Notes: generated by a model not told the origin, from the sequence alone. Shown: positions 1 to 9,261, numbered from the stretch's first letter. The stretch: 64,000 nt of DNA from Castellaniella sp040276065 (GCF_040276065.1 NZ_JBELOI010000004.1:124001-188000), one strand, 5' to 3'. A program made the numbers and translations.

Positions 1-624
1 GGGCCGACCTTCTTCCAGCTCGATATCGCGGGCGCCCTGAATACCGGCTTCTTCCACGTGATCCTGGTGTTCGTCCTGGTCGAGGTCTTCGATGCGACCG
101 GCACCATGATCGGCGTGGCCACGCGCGCCGGCCTGATCCAGCCCGGCAAGCCCAACCGCCTGGGCCGCGCCCTGCTGTCGGACAGCACGGCCATCGTCGC
201 CGGCTCCATACTGGGCACCAGCAGCACCACCGCCTACATCGAAAGCGCCTCGGGCGTGCAGGCGGGCGGCCGTACCGGGCTGACCGCACTGGTCATCGCC
301 GTGCTGTTCCTGCTGGCCCTGTTCTTGTCGCCGCTGGCCGCGATCGTGCCAGGCTACGCCACCGCACCCGCCCTACTCTACGTGGCCTGCCTGATGCTGC
401 GCGAACTCGTCGACGTGCAGTGGGACGACATCACCGAGGCGGTCCCCGCCGCCATCACCGCCATGGCCATGCCGCTGACCTACTCCATCGCCAACGGCCT
501 GGCCTTCGGCTTCATCAGCTACGTCGCGATCAAGATCCTGACTGGGCGCTTCCAGGAAATCCACTCCGCGACATTGCTGGTGGCCGTCCTGTTCATCATA
601 AAATACGCCCTGTTTCCGGGATGA
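1..624 (+). CDS. NCS2-family purine permease, C-terminal part (5' end outside window)
   Basis: The frame is open from the first base and ends with TGA at 622-624, so only the last ~207 residues of an integral membrane transporter are present. The motif SSTTAYIESASGVQAGGRTG is the signature of the AzgA-like branch of the NCS2 family (E. coli AdeP/GhxP type), which imports adenine, guanine or hypoxanthine by proton symport. Several hydrophobic segments follow, including LVIAVLFLLALFLSPLAAIV and the C-terminal LLVAVLFIIKYALF. The acidic VEVFDATGT segment upstream is also typical. The exact purine cannot be decided from this fragment. A strong hairpin follows the stop directly. Confidence 0.88.
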   Translation, partial: GPTFFQLDIAGALNTGFFHVILVFVLVEVFDATGTMIGVATRAGLIQPGKPNRLGRALLSDSTAIVAGSILGTSSTTAYIESASGVQAGGRTGLTALVIAVLFLLALFLSPLAAIVPGYATAPALLYVACLMLRELVDVQWDDITEAVPAAITAMAMPLTYSIANGLAFGFISYVAIKILTGRFQEIHSATLLVAVLFIIKYALFPG

Positions 625-667
625 GACAGGACACGGAACAGTCCCTGCGGACTGTTTCGTGCCTGTC
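625..667 (+). terminator. Long stem-loop directly after the permease stop codon
   Basis: A perfect 8-bp inner stem (AACAGTCC at 637-644 pairing with GGACTGTT at 649-656, loop CTGC) is extended outward by CACG/CGTG and GACAGG/CCTGTC arms with one bulge and one mismatch. The structure starts one base after the TGA. No good T-tract follows, so an intrinsic terminator or an mRNA 3'-end stabilising hairpin are both possible. Confidence 0.55.
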
Positions 668-732
668 GAATCCGAGCCGCATGCAGGCGGCGAGGTGGGG
701 AGGGGCCTGTCGAATCCGAGCCGCATGCAGGC
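661..732. repeat. Two direct copies of a 28-bp unit, 44-bp period
   Basis: The unit at 661-688 (begins GCCTGTCGAATCCGAG, ends GCATGCAGGC) is repeated without mismatch at 705-732, separated by a G-rich 16-bp spacer. Each unit has GCCTG/CAGGC at its ends and a central GCATGC, so each could fold weakly. It lies in the gap between the permease and thioredoxin genes. Its first copy overlaps the outer arm of the terminator-like hairpin. Confidence 0.8.
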
Positions 733-835
733 CATTACTCCCCAAGCTTGCGGAAATCCGAAGCCGCCCCCATATGTCCTTCATGCGAGGGTGCGTCCGA
801 AGGACACCCTGTCGTTTCCCAACCGAGGAGCCTCC

Positions 836-1207
836 ATGAGCACCGTCGAACTGACCCAAGACACTTTCCAAGCCGCCACCCAGGCCGAGCAGCCCCTGAT
901 CGTCGACTTCTGGGCACCGTGGTGCGGCCCCTGCCGCAGCTTTGCACCGGTCTTCGAGTCCGCCGCCGCGCAGCACTCCGACGTCACCTTCGCCAAGATC
1001 AATACCGAAGAGCAACAAGAACTGGCCGCGGCGCTGCGCATCCGCTCGATCCCCACGCTGATGGTGTTCCGCGAAAACGTCTTGCTGTTTCAGCAGGCGG
1101 GCGCCTTGTCGGCATCCCAGCTCGAAGAACTCGTCACCCAGGTCAAGGCCGTCGACATGACCCAGGTGCACGCTGAAATTGCGGCCCAGGAAAGCAAGGC
1201 CGAATAA
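836..1207 (+). CDS. Thioredoxin-family protein
   Basis: This encodes a 123-residue cytoplasmic thioredoxin fold with no signal peptide. The active site WAPWCGPCRSF carries the redox cysteines C30 and C33, and the cis-proline loop is SIPTLMVF (P73). It should reduce disulfides in cytosolic partners at the expense of thioredoxin reductase. The length fits classical thioredoxins (about 105-125 residues). The usual Lys after CGPC is Arg. The ATG at 836 was chosen because GAGGAG at 825-830 precedes it; the open frame extends upstream but runs into the repeated non-coding DNA. It appears monocistronic, and the gene downstream is convergent. Whether it is the housekeeping TrxA or a paralogue is not decidable here. 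Confidence 0.88.
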   Translation: MSTVELTQDTFQAATQAEQPLIVDFWAPWCGPCRSFAPVFESAAAQHSDVTFAKINTEEQQELAAALRIRSIPTLMVFRENVLLFQQAGALSASQLEELVTQVKAVDMTQVHAEIAAQESKAE

Positions 1208-1250
1208 ATCCGCGACTTCCGGGCGGCATCGCGGCCGGACACCGCGCGAC

Positions 1251-1853
1251 TCAACCCCGCGAGTCCCCGTCCAGCAGTGTCCACACGCCACGTCCGCGCG
1301 TGAGGTTCATATAGAGGGTCTCCAGGTCCGCGCAGCGCGTCGCCTCGATGGCCAGCGTCCAGGTGACGCCATCGAGGCCGTAGGCTTCGTCCTCGATGCG
1401 GGCGCCGGCCTCGGACAAACGGGCGCGCACACGGTCCAGGTCGCCAAAGGCGCAATCACACCGGACCCGGCGCTCCTCGACCCACGGGGCCTTGTCCGCC
1501 AGGCGCAGGCATTGCGCCACCACGCCGCCATACGCCCGCACAAGACCGCCCGTGCCCAGCTTGATGCCGCCGAACCAGCGCGTCACCATCACGACGACCC
1601 GATCACAATCCTGTCCTTCGATCGCCTGCAAAATCGGCCGCCCCGCGGTCCCGCCGGGCTCGCCGTCGTCGTGGAAACGATAGGCCTGCCCGATGCGCCA
1701 GGCCCAGCAGTTGTGGGTGGCCTGGGGCTGGCGTGCGGTCTCTAGAAAGGCGGCCGCCTCGTCGGCACTGTGCGCCGGTGCCGCCACCGCGAGAAAGCGG
1801 CTCTTGCGAATGTCCTCCTCGTATCGCGCAACGCCGCCGAGCAGGAACGCCAT
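1251..1853 (-). CDS. yigZ: YigZ/IMPACT family (UPF0029) protein
   Basis: This encodes 200 residues with the IMPACT fold. The N-terminal half carries the family hallmarks YEEDIRKSRFLA, HNCWAWR, FHDDGEPGGTAGRPIL and VTRWFGGIKLGTGGLVRAYG; the C-terminal half is the small DUF1949-like domain. YigZ is a conserved protein whose biochemical role is not firmly established (eukaryotic IMPACT binds GCN1). ATG at 1853 has GAGG five bases upstream and is preferred over a TTG at 1871 that would overlap ybiT. It sits 7 bp downstream of ybiT on the same strand and is probably cotranscribed. Confidence 0.85.
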   Translation of the reverse strand: MAFLLGGVARYEEDIRKSRFLAVAAPAHSADEAAAFLETARQPQATHNCWAWRIGQAYRFHDDGEPGGTAGRPILQAIEGQDCDRVVVMVTRWFGGIKLGTGGLVRAYGGVVAQCLRLADKAPWVEERRVRCDCAFGDLDRVRARLSEAGARIEDEAYGLDGVTWTLAIEATRCADLETLYMNLTRGRGVWTLLDGDSRG

Positions 1854-1860
1854 GCCGTCC

Positions 1861-3462
1861 TCAGGTCTCAATGCCCCTGGACGACAGGTATTCCTCGTAT
1901 GTCCCCGGATAATCGATGATCCCGCCGTCGGGCAGGATTTCGATCACACGGGTCGCCACACCCGAAACGAACTGCCGGTCGTGTGACACGAACACCAGCG
2001 TGCCCGGGTATTGCTCAAGGGCATATTGGAGGGATTCGATGGATTCCATGTCCAGGTGGTTGGTCGGCTCATCGAGCAGCATCACGTTGTGGCGGCCCAG
2101 CATCAAGCGGCCAAAACTCATGCGATTCTTTTCGCCGCCCGAGAGCACGCGCACCGCCTTCGAGATCTCATCGCCGGAAAACAGCAGGCGCCCCAGCACC
2201 GAACGGATGGCCTGGTCCTCGTCCCCGGCCTGGCGGTAGTCCGTCAGCCAATCGAACAGATCACGATCGGAATCGAACTGGTCCGACACATCCTGTGCCA
2301 TGTAGCCGATATCGGCATTCTCGGACCAACGCACCTTGCCTGCGTCGGGCATCAGGTTCCCGGCCAGCAGGCGCAGCAGCGTGGTCTTGCCCACACCGTT
2401 GGCGCCGATGATGGCGACCTTCTGGCCCGCCTCGATCATGGTCGTCAGTCCGCCGATGATGGGCCGGTCGTAGGCCTTGGAAAGCTCCTCGACGTGTGCG
2501 GCCTGGCGGTGCAGGACCTTGTTGACCTCGAAGCGGATGTAGGGATTCTGGCGCGAAGAGGGCTTGACGACCACGGTCTCGGCCTTGATCCGGTCGATCT
2601 GCTTGAGCCGTGAGGTCGCCTGGCGCGACTTGGATTTGTTGGCTGCGAAACGCCGCACGAAGTCCTGCAGTTCGGTGACGCGTTCCTTGGCGCGCGTATT
2701 GGCCGCGACCTGGCGCTCGCGCGCCTGGGTCGACGCCAGCATGTAATCGTCATAGTTGCCGGGATAGACGCGCAACTCGCCGTAATCCAGATCCGCCATG
2801 TGGGTGCAGACCTGGTTCAGAAAGTGGCGATCGTGGCTGATGATGATCATCGTGCTGTCGTACTCGTTGAGCACATTCTCGAGCCAGCGGATCGTATTGA
2901 TGTCGAGGTTGTTGGTCGGCTCGTCGAGCAGCAGCACGTCCGGATTCGAGAACAGCGCCTGGGCCAGCAGCACACGCAGCTTCCAGCCCGGGGCGACCTC
3001 GCTCATCGGCAGCCCGTGCTGCTCGACCGGAATCTCGAGCCCCAGCAGCAGCTCCCCCGCGCGCGCCTCGGCGGTGTAGCCGTCATACTCGGCGAAACGG
3101 GCCTCGAGCTCCGCCGCGCGCATGTAGTCGTCCTCGGTGGCCTCGGGATCCGCGTAGATCGCATCGCGCTCGCTCATGACCTGCCACATCTCGACATGGC
3201 CCATCATGACGACATCCAGCACGCGGATATCCTCGAAGGCGAACTGGTCCTGGCGCAACTTGCCCAGGCGCAGACCGGGCTCGAGAGAGACATTGCCCGC
3301 GGTGGGCTCGAGGTCGCCGCCGATGATCTTCATCAATGTGGATTTGCCCGAGCCATTGGCGCCGATCAGGCCATAGCGATTGCCGTCGCTGAACTTGACG
3401 CTGACATTCTCGAACAGCGGCTTGCTGCCGAACTGGATTGCTAGATTTGCAGTGGATATCAC
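1861..3462 (-). CDS. ybiT: ABC-F family ATPase, YbiT type
   Basis: The 533-residue protein has two ABC nucleotide-binding domains in one chain and no membrane segments, the layout of ribosome-associated ABC-F factors. Walker A boxes are GANGSGKST (near residue 35) and GANGVGKTT (near 350). Walker B/H-loop sequences LLLDEPTNNLD...ISHDRHFL and LLDEPTNHLDMESIESL...VSHDRQF are intact, with LSGGEKNRM in the second domain. The start ISTANLAIQFGSKPLFENVS and the linker KSKSRQATSRLKQIDRIK match E. coli YbiT closely, rather than EttA or Uup. The start is GTG. It probably acts at the ribosomal E site in translation control (family knowledge). Confidence 0.9.
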   Translation of the reverse strand: MISTANLAIQFGSKPLFENVSVKFSDGNRYGLIGANGSGKSTLMKIIGGDLEPTAGNVSLEPGLRLGKLRQDQFAFEDIRVLDVVMMGHVEMWQVMSERDAIYADPEATEDDYMRAAELEARFAEYDGYTAEARAGELLLGLEIPVEQHGLPMSEVAPGWKLRVLLAQALFSNPDVLLLDEPTNNLDINTIRWLENVLNEYDSTMIIISHDRHFLNQVCTHMADLDYGELRVYPGNYDDYMLASTQARERQVAANTRAKERVTELQDFVRRFAANKSKSRQATSRLKQIDRIKAETVVVKPSSRQNPYIRFEVNKVLHRQAAHVEELSKAYDRPIIGGLTTMIEAGQKVAIIGANGVGKTTLLRLLAGNLMPDAGKVRWSENADIGYMAQDVSDQFDSDRDLFDWLTDYRQAGDEDQAIRSVLGRLLFSGDEISKAVRVLSGGEKNRMSFGRLMLGRHNVMLLDEPTNHLDMESIESLQYALEQYPGTLVFVSHDRQFVSGVATRVIEILPDGGIIDYPGTYEEYLSSRGIET

Positions 3463-3587
3463 GGTTGAAGGTCGTACTGGGAGGGATCAGGATAACCTGC
3501 TAGTTTAGCAGGAGCGCCCGGCTTGCGACTCGGCGGGCCGACGCCCACAACCGGCCCGGCACGAGCGGGCGTGCTCAACCCCGCGCC

Positions 3588-5207
3588 TCAGTGACGCTCT
3601 TGCAGCACCAGATGCGCCATGCCGTCCTCAGTGGCGATCCCCACGCGTGCGCCCACCGGCAACGTCGCCTTGACGCGGACGTGGCCGTAAGGCAATCCCG
3701 TCACAACGGGCACCTTGACCGTGCCGCGCAACCAGCGGACCACCGAATCCAGGCCATAGCCGTTGTCATGCGCGGCGAGCCGGTATTCGGTGAATCGTCC
3801 CAGCAGGATGGCATGCTGTTTTTGCAGTACGCCCGCATGCCACAACTGGGTCAACATGCGCTCGACCCGGAAGGGGTGCTCGGCCACATCCTCGAGGAAC
3901 AGAATGCCACCCTCGATGTCCGGCAGGTACGGCGTACCCACCAGCGAGGCGACCATGGCGAGATTGCCGCCCCACAGAATGCCGCGCGCATCGACCGGAT
4001 CGGCCTGCGGGGATTCAAAACTGAGGATCTCGAGCTCGCCGCCGAGGGTTTCCTGGAACAGGGCCTGGGTCAGGTCATCGACGGTCTTGCCGCCAAAATC
4101 GAATACCGCGGTCGGTCCCGCCAGGCTTTGCGCGCCCGTGCGCGCCAGCAGCGCGAGATTGAACACCGTGAAATCGCTCTGCCCGATAAAAGTCTTGCCA
4201 CTGTCGGCGACGGCCCGCCAGTCGATCAGCGGCAGCAACCGGCTCAGTCCATAGCCGCCGCGGGTCGCCATCACGATCGGGTGCTTTTGCTTGAGGGCGC
4301 GGGCGATGCCGGCGAGGCGCTGCTTGTCGGTGCCGGCAAAGCGCTCATGCACCGCAAGCGCCGTCCGGTCGATCGTCACGCGGTAGCCCAGGGCGCGCAG
4401 GCGCTGCTGGGCCAGCCGTACGGTCTCCGGATCGCTCACCGCTCCCGAGGGCGAAATCAGATAGATGCCGGAGGGCTGCGCATGCGACCCGTGCGTTTCG
4501 CAGGCGTGTCCCGCGTGTTGGTGGGCCTGAGCGCCGGAGGCGGCCGTCGGAGAGCCGTGGTTCATGGGTGAAAGATCCTGTATCTGAGAAGAGAAATCGC
4601 CCCTGGGGAGGACGGTGGGCCGTGGGCGCAATGTCGGGGCGCCCCGCGCATCTGGAGGCGGCCCGGTGGCGGCGGACACCTCCTGCGCGGGCGCTGCCTG
4701 GCGCCGGGCTCGAAAAAATGCCCGCAGCAACTCGCCGCCCTCCCGGGCGTGCACACCGGCGCGCACCTTCGTGTGGTGATTCAGCCGCGGCTGCGCGTGC
4801 AAAGCGATCGCACCACCGCAGGCACCGGTCTTGGGGTCGTCGGCGCCATAGACGACCTCGGCCAGGCGCGCATGCAGCATGGCGCCCAGGCACATGGCAC
4901 AGGGCTCGAGGGTGACGTACAGCCGCGCACCGGCGAGGCGATAGTTGCCCAGGGTCCGGGCCGCCGCCCGCAAAGCGATGATCTCGGCATGCGCGCTGGG
5001 ATCGCAATCGGTAATCGTGCGATTATGGCCCGCGCCGACGAGCATCCCCTTGGCGTCCAGCACCACGGCGCCCACGGGCACCTCGCCCAGCGTCGCCGCC
5101 TGGCGCGCCAGCGTCAACGCCAGCGCCATGGCGCCATCGTCATCCAGCGGACCGGATGTGGCCGAACGGGCGGCCGCGGCCCCCGGGCCATCGCGCGTTT
5201 CAGCCAC
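3588..5207 (-). CDS. tadA: Fusion of tRNA adenosine(34) deaminase TadA and LD-carboxypeptidase
   Basis: One uninterrupted 539-codon frame holds two enzymes. Residues ~20-170 are TadA: zinc and catalytic signatures SAHAEIIALR (H73, E75) and EPCAMC (C103, C106) and the start GEVPVGAVVL. This domain converts A34 to inosine in tRNA-Arg(ACG). Residues ~240-539 are a peptidase family S66 LD-carboxypeptidase (murein tetrapeptidase) with the nucleophile loop GQSDFTVFN and GGNLAM. A ~50-residue low-complexity, Pro/Ala/His-rich linker joins them. The GTG start overlaps the HAD gene stop. An internal ATG at 4565 could start LdcA separately, but only a poor AGGA precedes it. The second half would be ldcA. 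Confidence 0.85.
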   Translation of the reverse strand: MAETRDGPGAAAARSATSGPLDDDGAMALALTLARQAATLGEVPVGAVVLDAKGMLVGAGHNRTITDCDPSAHAEIIALRAAARTLGNYRLAGARLYVTLEPCAMCLGAMLHARLAEVVYGADDPKTGACGGAIALHAQPRLNHHTKVRAGVHAREGGELLRAFFRARRQAAPAQEVSAATGPPPDARGAPTLRPRPTVLPRGDFSSQIQDLSPMNHGSPTAASGAQAHQHAGHACETHGSHAQPSGIYLISPSGAVSDPETVRLAQQRLRALGYRVTIDRTALAVHERFAGTDKQRLAGIARALKQKHPIVMATRGGYGLSRLLPLIDWRAVADSGKTFIGQSDFTVFNLALLARTGAQSLAGPTAVFDFGGKTVDDLTQALFQETLGGELEILSFESPQADPVDARGILWGGNLAMVASLVGTPYLPDIEGGILFLEDVAEHPFRVERMLTQLWHAGVLQKQHAILLGRFTEYRLAAHDNGYGLDSVVRWLRGTVKVPVVTGLPYGHVRVKATLPVGARVGIATEDGMAHLVLQERH

Positions 5208-6048
5208 GATACATCCGCGTCCGCAACACTATTTTTGAAGCCAGGCTTTCAACCGCAGCCTCCAGCAACTGATAGAGTTCGGCGTCCTCGCCGAAGCGGG
5301 CATGATTCAGATTGGACACCCGCCCGTCCTCGATGAAACCCCAGGCGCGGCTGCGCTTTTCCTTGTGGCGCGGATCCCAGACGCCGAACGCGACCCCGCC
5401 CGAGCGGCGGATCAGGGAAAAGCAGGGAATATCGGTGTAACCGTCGCCGACAAAGATCATCTGTTCGAAGGGCACGCGCAATTTGTCGGCGTCCACCTTG
5501 CGATTGACCTCGAAGGGCTTGTTGCGCGATTCCTGGCCGAAAATACCCTTTTGGATGTGGAACAGGTAGCGGGTCTTATCGGTGAAGCTGACGATGCGAC
5601 GTGGAAAATCAATGGCATCCGCCGAGTCATAGGTGAACTCCGAGGCCCAGATGTCGGTGAAATGCCTTGCGACCGGCGTACGGCGCAACACATCGCCGAT
5701 GCCGCTGGAGATCAGGTAGAACTCGAGCTGGACCTGCGGATGCGCCTCATGCAGCCGCGCCCGCAGGCGTTCGAACAAGCTGTCGACCCCTTCGTGCAAG
5801 GGCAGCCGCTCGCCCCAGTCTTGAAGCCGCGCGCGAGTGATGGCGCCATGGCTTCCGGCGCGCGAGAGCTCGATCATGCGATGGAGGTAGGCTGGGACCG
5901 GATCCCAATCCTCATGCTCGAGCAGAGGGCCGACCTCGTTCTTCCAGAACGATGCGGCGTCGACGCCGATATCCTCCAGGAAACCCGAGGTACTGTCGGG
6001 CGCCAGCGTATCGTCGAAATCGAAAACCAGGGCCACTACGTCCGCCAT
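5200..6048 (-). CDS. HAD-superfamily phosphatase
   Basis: The 282-residue protein starts with the HAD nucleophile motif VFDFDDTLAP (D10 nucleophile, D12 acid). Downstream are motif II LISSG and motif IV GDGYTDIPCF, so a metal-dependent phosphohydrolase is expected. The substrate is unknown; the overall style resembles phosphoserine-phosphatase-like HADs of Burkholderiales. ATG at 6048 lies 5 bp after the nnr stop, and its own stop overlaps the tadA-ldcA GTG start by 8 bp, so translation of nnr, this gene and tadA-ldcA is likely coupled. Confidence 0.8.
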   Translation of the reverse strand: MADVVALVFDFDDTLAPDSTSGFLEDIGVDAASFWKNEVGPLLEHEDWDPVPAYLHRMIELSRAGSHGAITRARLQDWGERLPLHEGVDSLFERLRARLHEAHPQVQLEFYLISSGIGDVLRRTPVARHFTDIWASEFTYDSADAIDFPRRIVSFTDKTRYLFHIQKGIFGQESRNKPFEVNRKVDADKLRVPFEQMIFVGDGYTDIPCFSLIRRSGGVAFGVWDPRHKEKRSRAWGFIEDGRVSNLNHARFGEDAELYQLLEAAVESLASKIVLRTRMYRG

Positions 6049-6053
6049 ATGCC

Positions 6054-7544
6054 TCAATCCTCCACGCGCGAACGCGCGCGCAATGCGGCCAGCACGCCCG
6101 GCAGCTCGTCGGGCAGATCCTGTGCGATCAATCCCGGGCCGAAGCCGGCGGCAGCCTGTCCATGCAGGTACACGGCGGCGCATGCGGCCTCGAAGGGCGC
6201 CATGCCCTGGGCCAAGAGGCCCGCGATACAGCCAGCCAGCACATCGCCCGTGCCGCCGGTCGCCAGTTCCGGCGGCGCATTGTCGTTGAGCACCGCGAAT
6301 CCATTCGGGCGGGCGATGACCGTATCGGCCCCCTTCAGGACCAGCACCGCGCCGCTGGCGTGCGCCGCGGCTCGCGCACGCGAGAGTTTGTCGCCCTCGA
6401 GGCCCGGAAACAGCCGCGCGAACTCCCCTTCGTGGGGTGTCAGCACGCATTCGCCGTACAGGGCCTCGACCAGCAGATCCGGTGCCGCCGCAAAGCTGCT
6501 GATCGCGTCGGCATCGAGTACGCAGGGCCTGCGCGCGGACAGGACGGCCAGGGTCTGCGCCCGGGTGCGCGCCGAAACACCCAGGCCAGGGCCGACCAGC
6601 ACGGCATTGCGGCGTTCATCGGCCAGGGCTTCGCCCAGCGCACCATCCTCGGGCAGGCGCGCCACCATCACGCTGGTCAATGCCCCGGCCTGGATCGGCC
6701 AGGCCGAGGGCGGCACGGCCAGCGTCACCAAGCCCGCGCCCATGCGCGCGGCGGCCTGGCTCGCCAGGCGACTGGCCCCCAGCATGGTGTCGCCGCCAAT
6801 CACCAGGGCATGGCCCCGCCGGTATTTGTGACTCTCGAGAGTGGCCCAGGGATAAGATCCGATCCAAAGATCGGGATGGTTGGCCCGGCACCCGGCAGCG
6901 ATGGCGTCCAGCACCGTATCCGGGATGCCGATGTCGGCACACAGCAATTCCCCGCACAGGGCGCGCCCGGGCATCAGCAAGTGTCCGGGTTTGCGGCGAA
7001 AGAACGTCACGGTGAGATCCGCCCGCACGGCTGCGCCCAGCGCCCGGCCGCTGGCGCCGTCCAACCCACTGGGCACGTCCACCGCGCAGACCGGCAGTCC
7101 GCTGCGATTGACCGCCTCGACCATGGCGAGGGTCGCGCCCTCGAGCGGGCGCGACAGGCCGGCCCCCAGCAAGGCGTCGATCACCAGTCCTGCATCATCC
7201 AGCGCGTCGGGCTTCATTGTCTCGAGCGGCCCGCCCCACGCCTGCGCGCACGCGGCGGCATCGCCGCACAGGTCTTCGAGGCTGCCCAGCAGCGCGACGC
7301 GCACCGGCCATCCCGCCTCGCGCAGACGTCGCGCCACGACGAAGCCATCGCCGCCGTTGTTGCCCGGCCCGCACAGCACGCAGGTCGGCAAGACCGGCCA
7401 GCGATCCATCACGGCATCGGCCACAGCCTTGCCAGCCGCCTCCATCAAGGACATCCCGGCAACGCCGCTCTCGACCGCCAACCGGTCCGCGACGGCCATC
7501 TCGGCCGGCGTGAGGAGCACATGGGGTCGGGCGTGGACGCTCAC
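6054..7544 (-). CDS. nnr: Bifunctional NAD(P)H-hydrate epimerase / ADP-dependent dehydratase
   Basis: The 496-residue protein has two domains. The N-terminal YjeF_N epimerase domain carries GPGNNGGDGFVVARRL and DALLGAGLSRPL. The C-terminal ribokinase-like dehydratase domain carries GGDTMLGASRLA, TPHEGEFARL and ATGGTGDVLAGCIAG. Together they repair hydrated NADH and NADPH. The start is inferred as GTG at 7544, which overlaps the stop of the acyl-CoA synthetase as GTGA; a longer frame upstream lies wholly inside that gene and is not supported. Confidence 0.92.
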   Translation of the reverse strand: MSVHARPHVLLTPAEMAVADRLAVESGVAGMSLMEAAGKAVADAVMDRWPVLPTCVLCGPGNNGGDGFVVARRLREAGWPVRVALLGSLEDLCGDAAACAQAWGGPLETMKPDALDDAGLVIDALLGAGLSRPLEGATLAMVEAVNRSGLPVCAVDVPSGLDGASGRALGAAVRADLTVTFFRRKPGHLLMPGRALCGELLCADIGIPDTVLDAIAAGCRANHPDLWIGSYPWATLESHKYRRGHALVIGGDTMLGASRLASQAAARMGAGLVTLAVPPSAWPIQAGALTSVMVARLPEDGALGEALADERRNAVLVGPGLGVSARTRAQTLAVLSARRPCVLDADAISSFAAAPDLLVEALYGECVLTPHEGEFARLFPGLEGDKLSRARAAAHASGAVLVLKGADTVIARPNGFAVLNDNAPPELATGGTGDVLAGCIAGLLAQGMAPFEAACAAVYLHGQAAAGFGPGLIAQDLPDELPGVLAALRARSRVED

Positions 7545-9187
7545 GACTCGTCCGCCGCCCGCTTGCGCAGCTCGTATTTCTGGATCTTGCCGGTCGAAGT
7601 CTTGGGCAACTCTCCGAACACGATCGTCCGAGGCGCCTTGTAGCCTGCCAGGTGGCGTTTGCAGTGCGCGATGATGTCTTCGACCGTCGCCGAGGCGTCC
7701 TTTTTGAGTTCCACGAACGCGCAGGGGGTTTCCCCCCAACGCAGGTCGGGACGCGCCACAACGGCGGCCGCCAGCACCGCTGGATGCCGATACAGCACAT
7801 CCTCGATCTCGATGGAGGAAATATTTTCGCCACCCGAAATGATGATGTCCTTGCTGCGGTCCTTGATCTGGATATAGCCGTCCGGATACACCACCGCCAG
7901 ATCACCGCTATGGAACCAGCCGCCGCCCAACGCCTCGCGCGTGGCCTCGGGATTCTTCAGGTAGCCCTTCATGCAGATGTTGCCCTGGAACATGATTTCG
8001 CCCATGGTCCGGCCATCGGCCGGCACCGCCTGCAAGGTCTTGGAATCCAGTACCGCGGCGGCCCGCTGCAGATGGTAGCGCACGCCCTGGCGGGCGTTGA
8101 GCTCGGCGCGCCGGCCGATGTCGAGCGCATCCCACTCCTCGTGCCTGGCGCAGACCGTGGCCGGGCCGTACACCTCGGTCAGGCCGTAGACGTGGGTCAG
8201 GTCGATGCCAAGGGACTCCATGCCCTCGATCATCGAGGCCGGCGGCGCGGCCCCGGCCACCATGGCCTGGATGCCCGGAGGGATGCTGGCGCGCAAATCC
8301 TGGGGCGCATTGACCAGCATGCTGTGGACGATGGGGGCGCCGCAATAATGAGTGACGCCGTGCTCGCGCATCAGTTCTACCATGGCCGTCGCGTCGACGC
8401 GGCGCAGGCAGACATTCACGCCCGCACGCGCCGCCACGGTCCATGGAAAGCACCAGCCGTTGCAATGAAACATCGGCAACGTCCACAGGTAGACCGCATG
8501 CTTGGGCATGTCCCACTCGAGGATGTTGGACACGGCATTGATCGCCGCGCCGCGATGGTGGTAGACCACGCCCTTGGGATTGCCGGTCGTGCCGCTGGTG
8601 TAGTTGAGCGAGATCGCATCCCATTCGTCCTCGGGCATGCGCCAGGCCCAGGCATCGTCGCCGCCGGCTAGAAAATCCTCGTAGTCGGTCCCGCCGATGA
8701 TGCCGCCCTCGCCTGTGTAAAAGGGGTCGAAAACCTCCACCACCTCGACCGGCTGGGCGTTCTGGCGCAAGGCCAGCGCCTCGCGCATCACCCCCGAAAA
8801 TTCGCTATCGACGATCACCATGCGCGCCTCGCCGTGATCGAGCATGAAGGCGAGCATTGCGGGATCCAGTCGGGTATTGAGGGTATTGAGCACGGCGCCG
8901 GACATGGGCACGCCGAAATGGGCCTCGACCATGGCCGGCGTGTTGGGCAGCATCACCGCCACGGTGTCGCCTCGACCCAGTCCGCGAGCGGCCAGGGCGC
9001 TGGCCAGCCGGCGGCAGCGCGCATACAGCTGCGCCCAGGTGAAGCGCAGTGCCCGCTCGCCTGTGCCATGGACGACGGCCAGGCGCTCGGGATAGACCTC
9101 GGCGGCCCTCTCCAGAAACAGCAAGGGGGTCAGGGCTGCGAAATTTGCGGGGGTCCTGGGTAGGTCCTGCTCGAAAATATTGCCCAT
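7541..9187 (-). CDS. AMP-dependent acyl-CoA synthetase / ligase
   Basis: The 548-residue ANL-superfamily enzyme should activate a carboxylic acid to acyl-AMP and then acyl-CoA. The P-loop NYTSGTTGNPKGVVYHH lies near residue 200, the A5 motif VYGLTEVYGP near 335, SGDLAVVYPDGYIQIKDRSK near 440, and the catalytic lysine motif KTSTGKIQKYELR at the C-terminus. The full-length family (540-560 residues) is matched. Sequence style is that of medium/aryl acyl-CoA synthetases, but the substrate is not assignable. ATG is preceded by AAGGAG. It leads the minus-strand run into nnr through a 4-bp overlap. Confidence 0.87.
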   Translation of the reverse strand: MGNIFEQDLPRTPANFAALTPLLFLERAAEVYPERLAVVHGTGERALRFTWAQLYARCRRLASALAARGLGRGDTVAVMLPNTPAMVEAHFGVPMSGAVLNTLNTRLDPAMLAFMLDHGEARMVIVDSEFSGVMREALALRQNAQPVEVVEVFDPFYTGEGGIIGGTDYEDFLAGGDDAWAWRMPEDEWDAISLNYTSGTTGNPKGVVYHHRGAAINAVSNILEWDMPKHAVYLWTLPMFHCNGWCFPWTVAARAGVNVCLRRVDATAMVELMREHGVTHYCGAPIVHSMLVNAPQDLRASIPPGIQAMVAGAAPPASMIEGMESLGIDLTHVYGLTEVYGPATVCARHEEWDALDIGRRAELNARQGVRYHLQRAAAVLDSKTLQAVPADGRTMGEIMFQGNICMKGYLKNPEATREALGGGWFHSGDLAVVYPDGYIQIKDRSKDIIISGGENISSIEIEDVLYRHPAVLAAAVVARPDLRWGETPCAFVELKKDASATVEDIIAHCKRHLAGYKAPRTIVFGELPKTSTGKIQKYELRKRAADES

Positions 9188-9261
9188 CCTGAGTCTCCTT
9201 GCCAGTCAAGTATGCCGCCATTTTATCCATGCCGCCCATTCCGCGGGCATCTGCACGGTTT

